Shown here: piece after piece, positions 54,778-64,000 of the stretch
Position numbering within the stretch: position 1 is the stretch's first letter
How the letters are laid out: each line of letters starts with the position of its first letter
Assembly: GCF_011745365.1 (NCBI RefSeq)
Contig: NW_024468914.1
Span: 1,758,001-1,822,000, forward strand
Length of the DNA stretch: 64,000 nt
Reading direction: 5' to 3'
Origin: Cryphonectria parasitica EP155
Taxonomy: Eukaryota; Ascomycota; Sordariomycetes; Diaporthales; Cryphonectriaceae
Translations under genes and position numbers: made by a program
Notes under the pieces: generated by a model
Seen by the model: the letters and a program-made list of their open reading frames with translations, nothing else
Told to the model about the DNA's origin: nothing
Databases searched by the model: none

Positions 54778-55393
54778 AATCAACAAAGTTGCGAAACCGA
54801 AATCCTCGAATCCTCGTTCTAACAAAAAGAAGCAGAAGAATCTCCTTCTTCAGTCCATTCTTTCAAACAGTTTCAATATGCATCCCTGTTCTTATTGTAA
54901 CAGTTGAAGCCTGCAATTGTATATCGTTTCTCCTTACGATTTATCCTGTTGCTCGGAATACATTTCCCAGAATCGCGCTAAGTGCGATGTTCTGGAGCTG
55001 ATGAACGCTGCTGAACTCCTTCTTACCTCTACTTAGCATCGAAAGCTGAAGAACGAGATAGAAGAGTTAGAGTTGAAGTTGCTTCAACTGCATTAACAAA
55101 AGAAGATGTAGCGTAAGAGAATGTCTCGAGCTATTCGTTGAGATCTCAAGAATCTCGAAAAGCTTGAGAAAGAGGAGGCTAAGGAAGCCGAGGCTGAGAG
55201 GGTTCGTATTGCTGCCGAAGTGCAGGCTGTGGTAGCTGAGGAATCTGCTGTTGTAGCTGGAGATTCTTCTTTTGAGAGTTTTGACTGGAATTCTGTGAAT
55301 CTGGGAAATTCTGTAGTAGATTGATCGAGCTTTCTGAAGAGTAAGATTTCCGAAGCTTCTGAGTCTCGGTCCGGGGCGGAGCGATCGTCTTAG
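54767..55393 (+). pseudogene. E8 antisense ORF, class beta (almost complete)
   Basis: ATG at 54767 and TAG at 55391-55393 give 208 codons with only about six internal stops, each one transition away from a sense codon. Order: basic N-terminus (SNKKKQK, residues 18-24), cysteine region from residue 41 (HPCSYCNS...CCSEYISQNRAKCD), i.e. CX2CX7[Y]X9CX2[Y]X7C, a coiled-coil-like stretch (NEIEELELKLLQL), a Glu/Ala-rich helix (EKEEAKEAEAERV), and an acidic C-terminus with FDWNSVNL. The pol stop on the minus strand (55392-55390) overlaps its stop. Confidence 0.78.
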
Positions 55394-58300
55394 ATACTGG
55401 TTTCCTTCCTTTTCCAATATTCAGCTACCTTTTCCTGAGCGTTTTCGATGTTCTTTCGTAGTTCCCATGAATTTTCACTTGCTGAATAACTTTTCCACTT
55501 AATAAGGTATTCCCTTGTATTATCTGTATCTCTATGCTTAAGAATCTTTTCCATCTCATACTCTAGTTTATTGTTTTCCACTTCTGCTGTATTATCTATT
55601 AGTATTTCCTATACTGCTAATTCCAGCAATAAAATGTGGAAAACCGAGTATATCCTCATCCCATAAGATAATGCTAACTTGTAATTAACTGGGAAAATCT
55701 ATTGCAAGATTTTGAATGATCCCAGCTTCTTGTAGTTAAGTTTGTTACTAAGTCTAGTTGTTTTGATATTTTTTCGAAGTAGGTAAACCTTATCTCCCTC
55801 CTGTAGAATTAGTTCCTCAATCCTCTTGGAATTTGCATATCGTACTATTCGTTCCTGAATGAATCATAGTTCTAATCAGAATTCCTTCTGAACTTTCTTA
55901 ATCTTCTTAACCCTTTTATCCGCAGCTTCTACATCTGCTCTCAGCAGTATCTTATAATAAGCTGTTGGATTGTATCCGTAGAATGTGAAGAATAGTAATT
56001 TCTTCGTTGTGCTTGTATCCGCGCTATTATAAGCAAACTGTATAAGAAGCAACAGATTAACTTAGTTATCCTATTCCTGATTGATATAGTATCAAAGATA
56101 CTATTCAACAACTTAATTCATTCTTTCCATTTATTCATCTGTTTATAAGTGAAATGCTATAAACATTTTATAGTATATTCTGAGCTGTTTCATAAGTGAA
56201 ATCCAAAACTTTAAATTGAACTTTCTATTTCTATCAGAGATCACTTCTTCTGATATATCATAATTAGCAATAATCATTCTGAGAAATGCATATACGAGTT
56301 CTTCTGCTATACTGCTTTTCTTATAAAGAAGAAAATAAGCATACTTGCTCAGTCTGCAAACCACTACTAGAATGCTATCGTATTGTACTTTAATTAAGAG
56401 TTCTTGTAAGAGAGATAGCTTGGTAATAAAGTTTAGACTAATGAATTGCTAAATAATCATAAGTACTGATAAGGGATACAGTAGTCTGTAAGGCTTGTAT
56501 TTTTCTGCCTTATTCTTCTTGCAGCTATTGTATTGTTATAAAATATTCTCAATCCTCTTTCTAAGGCTTAGTAGATTCCAGTATCTTTTGATGTATTTGT
56601 AGATTGCTCTAACTCTCTGATGCTCATATGCTAGTGCACTGTATACATTCTTAATGTAGTTGTCTTGTTCGTTCGGAATTATTGATTTTGGATTCCTTTC
56701 CAAGAATTCGATTCTGATAGCAGCATTCAGTTCTCTATATATGTTAATAAGATTTTCCAACTTATTCTGAACAAAGATGTTCTATATATCCGAGGAATCT
56801 GCATCTCGATAATCTGATCTTCTGCTGAAAGCATCCGCTTATTCGTTTTCTAAGCCTTTGCAGTATATAATCTTGAAATCGAACTGTAAGAGGAATTCTG
56901 CCTATCTAACTTGTTGCTTGTTTAAAATCTTAGTTATTATGAATGTAATTAGATTCTTGTAATCTGAGTAAACTATAATCGGATATTATACGCTAATGAG
57001 GTAATATTGCTATTTCTTAAAAGCTTTTACTATTGCTATGAGTTTCTAATTAGGAATCCTGTAGTTAACTTCTGAGCTGTTCAACTTCTTTAAGAAGTTG
57101 CTTATAATTCTTAAATATTCTTGATCATCTTGCTAGCTAAGTTGTTCTCCGAATGCATATTCTAATATATCAGTCTCAACTTCAAAGGGTTTGTAGGGAT
57201 CTGCTTTATATAGAATCGGTTCTGAAGTAATATGCTTAATGATTTCGTTGAAGGCTTTTTATATCTTGAAGATCTACTCGAAGAGTTGATCCCTTTTGAT
57301 AAGATTCATAAGAGAATGCGCAATTCAGCTATAATTCTTAATAAACTATCTGTAGAAGTTAACATATTCGAGGAAAAACCTAACATCCCTGATATTCCTG
57401 GGAATGAGCTAATTCCTAACAGCTTCTACTTTATCTTTCTGTAGCTTAATGCATCCTAGCTTAATTATAAATCCGAGATAATCAACCTTTTGTACATGAA
57501 AGTAACTCTTTGCAGATTCTACAAGAAGTTTTGCATCTTAGAGCGTTTGCAACACTGTTTCCACATATTTCTTGTATTCTTCCAATATCTGAGAGTAAAT
57601 AAGAATATTATCAAGATAAGCAATAACGAACTGATTCAGATATTCGCACAGAACATAATTGATCATCTCTTGGAATGAAGCTGGGGCGTTTGTTAAGCTG
57701 AAGAGCATAATCACATATTCGTAGTATCTGTAGCGCATTCTGAAGGCAGTTTTCCATTCTTCTCCTTCCTTTACTCTAATCAGATTGTAAGCTCCTTTTA
57801 AATCTAGAACTGTAAACCATTATACTCCCTGCAATCTATCTTGTAATTCCTTAATGAATAGCAACAGATATTGGTTCTTGATTATGATATTATTGAATTG
57901 CTTGTAGTTAATACATAGCTTAAGCTTGCTGTTTTTCTTAGATATAAATAGAATGAGATATTCTGCTGATGATTGCAATAATCGTATATATTCTTTCTTA
58001 AAGTTCTCGTCGAGATATTTCCTAAGTACCTCTAGCTATACCTTGTTTAATCTATAGATAGGGAAGAATTTGGGCTGTTTCTCTTCTTGTAGCAGAATCT
58101 CGTGATTGTATAGGCTGTATTCTAGCAATCCTGTATCCAATTCTTCCTGAAACAGTTTCTTGAACTTGTAATATTCTCGTAGTATGTTTGCAAGTATTAG
58201 TTCTAATCCTTGTGCTGTTTCTGCTACCTGGAGGAATAGTAGATACTGTTGAGCATACTTCTTTTCTGATAGCGTTTTCGAGAGCTTTGAGCATTCGCTC

Positions 58301-59130
58301 CGAGCTGAAGCGAGCGCTCAAAGGCTTGGTTTCGAAGTTTTTCCTGTATGAATCTACAATCCACTTTCTGAAGCCTTTCCTTATTGCTTCAGAGCGAACT
58401 GACTTGCTAAGAGTCTCGCTTCCATTATTTTGCTAACCTGTTGATGCCCTAGCATTATTTGGATTCGCTTATCACTAGATCCTTCTCCTTAAACTGCTAG
58501 CTCTGCTAACTTGGAGATATATATGAAATCGTATAAAGCTTCTTTTCCCGAATGTTCTTCAATCACTAGCTTTAATCCTATACTATTGATTATAACTATC
58601 TCTCTGGATACAGCTTGTTCTTATGAAATCTAGTCAGTAGTTCAATCGATTCAAGAATTATGCTTCTTAAGCTACGGAAGTCCTATAATCAGCTTATGCT
58701 ATACTATATCCATAATATCAAAAGAAACTCTGATTATATATCCTTAGATTAAAATAAATAGATAATCAGTCTTCTTATTAATTACTTCTTAGTTGTATGC
58801 AACAGATTATTCTTCTATAGTGCTGAGAGTATATGAGCGCTTCTTTCATTTCCATTGTAGTTATGCCTGATTGATAATATATGGAGATATAAAGTTTCCT
58901 TGAGCGCTACTATTCAATAGTGCGCTGTACTTATATCCTTGAATGTATATATCGAACTTAATATAAGCATAATCTGTTCTAGAAGCTTTATATAGAAACT
59001 GTTTCAATCTAATCATCTGCAGTTCCTTTACAAGCAATTCTATCCTTTTGAATTTGTTAAGAACTGCTTGTTCTTCTAAGCCTGCTTTGCTGCTTCTCAA
59101 GCAAGCTTCTTAGCTTATTTTTGCTTATAT
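55390..59130 (-). pseudogene. pol: E8 pol: protease, RT, RNase H, integrase, chromodomain (best-preserved pol)
   Basis: An open stretch at 59100-58861 carries the protease (KYSALLNSSAQGNFISP-like, active-site Asp read as Asn). RT has the remnant 57738-57538 with F-V-I-A-Y-L-D-N at 57618. RNase H is about 57.2-56.8 kb. Integrase has the HHCC region in ORF 56760-56536 (H-Q-R-V-R-A-I-Y-K) and the core in 56364-56143 (SDRNRKFNLKFW). The chromodomain is in ORF 55581-55390 (EKILKHRDTDNTREYLIKWK). The stop is TAA at 55392-55390. Confidence 0.9.
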
Positions 59131-61133
59131 CATCATTATTCCTAATTTTCCTTCTATTAATGCTAGTTGCAAATCTTATTGCTAATATAAATTATACAGA
59201 ATATCATCTTGCACTATTACTATTTTATTTTCTTGTTCATGCATTGTATGGAATAGTTATCTAGCAGTTCGATATATGCATTGTAGTGCTATCTGTTAAG
59301 AATCTTCCTGAAGCGGAGTTTCTGTTCTTCAATAGCTTAAAGGATTTGTTCTAATTCTCTGATAGAGAACTATTCATATTGCATCTTCTTTGAGAAGTAT
59401 GCTTAGCAGCTGTGGTAGATGCAGGAGATTTATGCTAGTTCGTAGTATAAGTTGTGAAGTGAGCTAATTCAAGAATCCTCATCTTCTTATACCTCGATAT
59501 TCTGTAAGGGGATGCAGATGAAGAGCTCTTCCAGCTTTATTCCGTAGATAAGATATTCGATCCATGTTGTTTTCTTGTTTTATCTAATGCTGAAGGGAAA
59601 TCTTTCTTTAGGCTTGTTGAGTATGTTGTTTGTAGGAAGCTTCTGCGGGCTGCTAGATTGTTTGCTCTGGCTTAATCCTTTTATTGCTTGAGAAGCGTTC
59701 TCTATGTTGCTTAGATATTTGTATCAGTAGCTAAGAGGATATCATCTCTTATTCATATCTCTGATCATAGTGCTTAGCATAAGTAATGAAGAATGTTGAA
59801 GAGTATCGTTACTAAGTTCTTCTTCCAATGCTTGAATGCTCTGTTCAGTGATATTGAAGCAGTTTGAGTTGTTGCTGCTCGTAGTTGTGCTGAGCATATA
59901 TCCTCATTCTGCTATTGCTATTTGTCTGCAGCGCCTAGATTTCTGAGGAAACTATCCTAAATCTTTCTTACTCGAGAGATATGTTAAGCAGTTGTTGTTA
60001 TAACAGAATATTCAGCTGAGATTTCTATAATCAACAGAATCTAATACTTGCTTCAAGGGAGTATTTTTGCTTAGTTAATTGGGTTTCTATTGCTAAGCAA
60101 CATTTATCTAGTATTCTTTCTGAACTGGTTGCTATTTGTTCTTCCGGGATTGATAATAGTTGCATACAATGTGTTCTTATTTGTTGCAATTATAGCAAGT
60201 AATGCTATTTCTCTTGCTATACTGCTTATTAGCAGCATTGAGTTCTATGAAACTGGTATATATAGTGCTGCTCTAAGCTATGCTGTTATATTAACTGCTA
60301 TTCTTATTTTGGAGTTTCTTGCTCGTATTAGCTGGAAATCTCCAAGTCTAGCTTTCTTCCTTTTTGAACTTCTCTATTTATTGTTCATATAGATAGTTGT
60401 TGATGCAGATAGCTTGATTGGAGAATATTGCAAAGTTCTCTAGCTAATTCTGCTTGAAGATTTCATCTTTAATATTATTCTTGAATTCCTTATAATAGTG
60501 CTCTATAAGATTCTTATCTTTCTATGAGAGTTGTGCTAAGAGCTGCTTGAATCTAACTATATAAGCAGAAGCTAACTTAGTCTGCTTGAGATTCATAAGC
60601 TGCTGAGCTGTAATGCATTCTTTGTTAGAGTTGCTAAAGATCTTCTTAAGAGCTTTCTCAAAGCTCTTAAAGAAATCAAACATATCCTTGATACTCTGAA
60701 TATGCACATTGAGATTATTCTGATACTTCAAATGATTACATAGAAAAGGCTTGTATCAAATGAGAGCATTCTTTTCGAAATGAATCTCTGCAAGAATAAC
60801 TTTCTCAGATTCTTTGATAAACTAAGTCTTGTAATGCAGGAAATACACTCTGCAGTGAATAAGGAATCCATGTAGTATCTTTTGATTGCTATCATATATA
60901 GCAAGCTTATTCATTTTGTATATCTTTCCAGCACTACTGGTGATTGCAGAGATGGATTGCGCCTGCTAAGCCTGTTGAGCTAGCTGGGCCTGCTAGTTAG
61001 CAATGGTAGCGCTCTGAGCCTGCTGTTGTTCGCATAGGTTCTGGATATACTGGGTAAGCTGATATATCTGGTTGATTAGTTCTTCCTGAGTAGAGATGCG
61101 CAAGAACAAAGGAGTTTCTGAAGAAGCTATCAT
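59080..61133 (-). pseudogene. gag: E8 gag (broken)
   Basis: ATG is intact at 61133 (CAT on the plus strand). A Gln-rich N-terminal region (QQQAQSATIAN-like, 61.05 kb) is followed by a capsid segment (ORF 60731-60522, FKSFEKALKKIFSNSNKECITAQQL) and the knuckle from 60197. The tail overlaps the pol frame near 59.1 kb. The plus-strand ORF 60090-60392 is an antisense shadow. Confidence 0.82.
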
Positions 61134-61190
61134 ATTCTGTATTGCTTAAGGAGATAATACTAAACTGTTCTTGAACAAGAGTTATCAAAA

Positions 61191-61644
61191 TGTAATGAGC
61201 ACTATAGCAATCCGAAGATTCCTAAGTATATAAAGAGGTTTATACTAACAAGAGCAATATCAAAGTATTAAGTTCTTGAATACGGAACTGTACAAGTTTC
61301 AATAAGCGATGCAAGTATTTACTGTTTTTGAAGCTATTAGAGTAGAGAGTAATCTGATATTTAGATTAACAACTGAAGAGCTATGTACTGAATCTATCTA
61401 ATGATAATGAATGTATTCTTATATATCCAGCTCTTCAGTATAGCTTGTTGGGATCGCTAGCGAGCTCAGCAATCCAAGGTGTGAAGCTCGTTGGGATTGC
61501 TAGCAAGCCCAACAATTCTCCCTCCTTTACAACTCTAACCCTGGGTTATGTAATCAGTGCTTTGTCAGAATGTTGAGTCCTTAACACCTGGTTCTTGTTA
61601 CTCGTGACCTGTTCTGTGACCTGCATGTTGAATGAGTCATAACA
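61191..61644 (-). repeat. E8 5' LTR (class beta)
   Basis: It is 454 bp, TGTTATGACTCATTCAACATGCAGGTCACAG... on the minus strand, with two U3 repeat units. ATTTC follows on the plus strand. Confidence 0.93.
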
Positions 61645-61649
61645 ATTTC

Positions 61650-64000
61650 TCAAGCAATGGAAAGATCAAGCTAGAACGAGCGATTCAACAGTTCACTAGA
61701 ATCTCTTATAAACAATAAACCCAAGAAACCTACAGAAAGATTCCCCTTCAGTATTGGGTAGAACAAGGAAACAATATAGATTGAATATCTTATTTACAGA
61801 ATAGAACTAGAAGAGCTCTTTATTTGCATCTTCTTGCAGAATATCGAAGCATGAGAAGATAAGAACCTTCGGATCAGCTTATTTCACAATCTATATCATG
61901 AATTAGCTTGGATCTCCTGCATCTATCATAGCTGCAGAATACATTTCTCGGAGAAGATGCAATACGAATAATTCCCTATCAGAGAACTAGAATAAATTCT
62001 TTAGGCTGTTGAAGAACAGGAACTCCGCTTCAGAGAGATTCTCAACAGATAACACTACAATGCATATATCGGGCTACCGAATGATTGCCTCATGCAATGC
62101 ATAAATAAAAAGATAGAGTAGTAGCAGTGCAAAACAATACTCTGCACGATTTATATTAATGATAAGATTTGCAACTAGCATTAATAGAAGAAAGATTAGG
62201 AATAATGATAATATGAGCAAAAACAAGCTAAGAAGCTCGCTTAAGAAGCAGCGAAGCAGGCTCAGAAGAACAAGCAGTTCTTGATAAACCCAAAAGAATA
62301 GAATTGCTTATAAAGGAATTGCAGATGATTAGATCAGAATGGTTCCTATATAAAGCTTTTAGGATAGATTATACTTATATTAAGTTTAATATATATATTT
62401 AAGAATATAAATATAGTATACTATTGAATAGTAATGCTTAGGAAAACTTTATATCTCTATATATTATCAATCAGATATAACTATAATGGAGATGGAAGAA
62501 ATGCTTATATACTCTCAGCACTATAGAAGAATAATCTGTTGCATATAATCAAGAAGTAATCGATAAGAAAACTAATTATTTACTTATTTTGATTCAAGAA
62601 TGTATAATCAGAGCTTCTTTTGATATTATGAATATAGCATAGCATAAGCTAATTATAGAGCTTCTATAGCTTAAGAAGCATAATTCTTGAATTGATTGAA
62701 CTACTAACTAGCTCTTATAAGAACAAGCTATACTTAGAGAGATAGTTGCAATCAACAGCGCAGGATCGAAGCTAGTAATTAAAGAATACTCAGGAAAAGA
62801 AGCTTTACACAACTTCCTATATACCTTCAAATCAGCAGAGCTAGCAGTTCAAGGAGAAGAATCTAGTAATAAGCGAACTCAAACAGTGCTAGAATGCTAA
62901 CAGATTAGCAAAACAACAGAAGCAAGACTCTTAGCAAATCAGTCTGCTTCAGAGCAATAAGGAAAAGCTTCAGAATGTGAATTGTAAATTCATACAGGAA
63001 AACTCTCGAAACCAAGCTCTCGAGCGCTCGATTCAGCTCGGAGCGAATGCTTAAGGCTTTCGAAAACGCTATCAGAAAAGAAGCATGCTCAATAATACCT
63101 ACTGTTCCTCCAAGTAGCAGAAATAGCATAAGAACCAGAACTAATACTTGCAAACATATTATAAGAATATCACAAGTTTAAGAAACTGTTTCAGGAAGAA
63201 TTGGATACAGGATTGCTAGAATACAGCTTATACAATCACGAAATCCTGCTACAAGAAGAGAAGCAGCTCAAATTCTTCCCTATTTACAAACTAAACAAGG
63301 CACAGCTAGAGGCACTCAGGGAGTACTTCAACGAAAATCTCAAAAAGAGATATATACAACTGTTTCACTTATCAGCAGAATACTCTATCCTGTTTATACC
63401 CAAGAAGAACAGCAAGCTCAAGCTATATATTGATTATAAGCAACTCAATAATATTACAATCAAGAACTGATATCTGTTGCTACTTATTAAGAAACTATAA
63501 GATAGATTATAAAAAGTACAATAGTTTATAGTTCTAAATCTAAAAGAAGCTTATAATCTGATTAGAATAAAGGAAGAAGAAGAATGGAAAACTGCTTTCA
63601 GAATACGCTATAGATACTACAAATATTTAGTTATGCTCTTCAGTTTAATAAATACTCCAGCTTCATTCCAGAAAATAATCAATCACATTCTATACAAACA
63701 TCTAGATCAGTTCATCATTATCTATCTTAATAACATTCTTATTTACTCTTGAACATTAGAAGAATACAAGAAATATATGAAAACAGTATTGCAAATGCTT
63801 CAGAATACAAAGCTTCTTATAGAATCTGCAAAGAGCTACTTTTATATACAAAAAGTTAACTATCTCGAATTTACAATCAAGCTAGAATGCATCAAGCTAC
63901 AAAAAGATAAGATAGAAGCTATTAAAAACTAGCTAATTTCTAGGAATATCAGAGATATTAGATTTTTCCTCAGATACATTAACTTCTACAAGCAGTTCAT
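61650..64000 (+). pseudogene. pol: E9 gag end, protease and RT (broken, cut by window edge)
   Basis: Gag continues from E8 in frame. The protease segment L-L-N-S-N-A starts at 62421. The RT N-terminus is unusually well kept: an open 89-codon frame at 63201-63470 (EELDTGLLEYSLYNHEILL-like start, then KKNSKLKLYIDYKQLNNITIKN). The active site Y-L-N-N is at 63723. The rest lies beyond the window. Confidence 0.85.

Larger units (their letters stand above)
54222..61644 (-). mobile_element. E8: full-length chromovirus copy with ATTTC target duplication
   Basis: Both LTRs are 454 bp (54222-54675 = 3', 61191-61644 = 5'). ATTTC is on both sides (54217-54221, 61645-61649). Its length is 7423 bp, class beta. 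It is inserted in gag of E9 in the opposite orientation. With fewer stops than most copies, it is the best guide to the ancestral sequence. Confidence 0.95.
52259..64000 (+). mobile_element. E9: chromovirus copy, cut by right window edge, containing E8
   Basis: The 5' LTR (52259-52723, class gamma) is followed by gag to 54221, then E8, then gag-pol from 61645 (after ATTTC) to the edge, which falls shortly after the RT palm. Distances measured across E8 match E2 and E6 exactly (2213 nt gag start to protease, 3515 nt to the RT active site), which confirms the nesting. Confidence 0.93.

Overview
This window looks like an AT-rich, gene-free block of a filamentous ascomycete genome. It is almost entirely nested, heavily decayed copies of one Ty3/gypsy chromovirus family (about 7.4-7.55 kb per copy). 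The decay is nearly all C-to-T / G-to-A transitions: Trp, Gln and Arg codons have become TAG/TAA/TGA, Cys has become Tyr, and ATG starts have become ATA or ACA. Distances inside copies are otherwise almost free of indels. This is the mark of repeat-induced point mutation (RIP). I recognise no host gene, tRNA or rRNA. Everything was read by eye, so coordinates may be off by a few bases and no identities were computed.

Element layout: 450-495 bp LTR (TG...CA), about 56 nt leader, gag (CCHC zinc knuckle 936 nt after the start), pol in the -1 frame relative to gag (protease, RT, RNase H, integrase, chromodomain), then an ORF on the opposite strand, a polypurine tract and the 3' LTR. I call the copies E0-E9. 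Six of them are flanked by perfect 5-bp target duplications, which lets the nest be unravelled.

Nest from left to right. E0 (-, 1-3348) runs off the left edge and sits in a separate 2.4 kb, less mutated, repeat-filled non-autonomous LTR-like element (3349-5793). That element lies in E1 (+, 5794-7818). E1 abuts E3 (-, outer limits 7819-51788). E3 contains E2 (+, 7923-15323), a 320-bp foreign solo LTR (16113-16432) and E4 (+, 19620-48389). E4 contains E5 (+, 21966-35798) and E7 (-, 36407-43812). E5 contains E6 (+, 24612-32161). After a short remnant of another LTR family (51789-52258) comes E9 (+, 52259 to the right edge), which contains E8 (-, 54222-61644). The deepest chain is E1 > E3 > E4 > E5 > E6.

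The most interesting content is the antisense ORF ('aORF') between the chromodomain and the 3' LTR of every copy whose 3' end is visible (seven of seven). It exists in four diverged classes. All carry a six-cysteine pattern with Zn2Cys6-like spacing (CX2CX6-7CX6-9CX2-3CX6-7C) directly after a conserved Met, followed by coiled-coil-like sequence. Three classes share an acidic FDWNS-type C-terminus. In those three classes (six copies) the aORF stop codon overlaps the pol stop codon on the other strand. The aORF class goes with the U3 class of the neighbouring LTR, as if aORF+U3 were an exchangeable 3' cassette on a conserved gag-pol chassis. E3 has LTRs of two different classes and no target duplication, so it is probably a recombinant.
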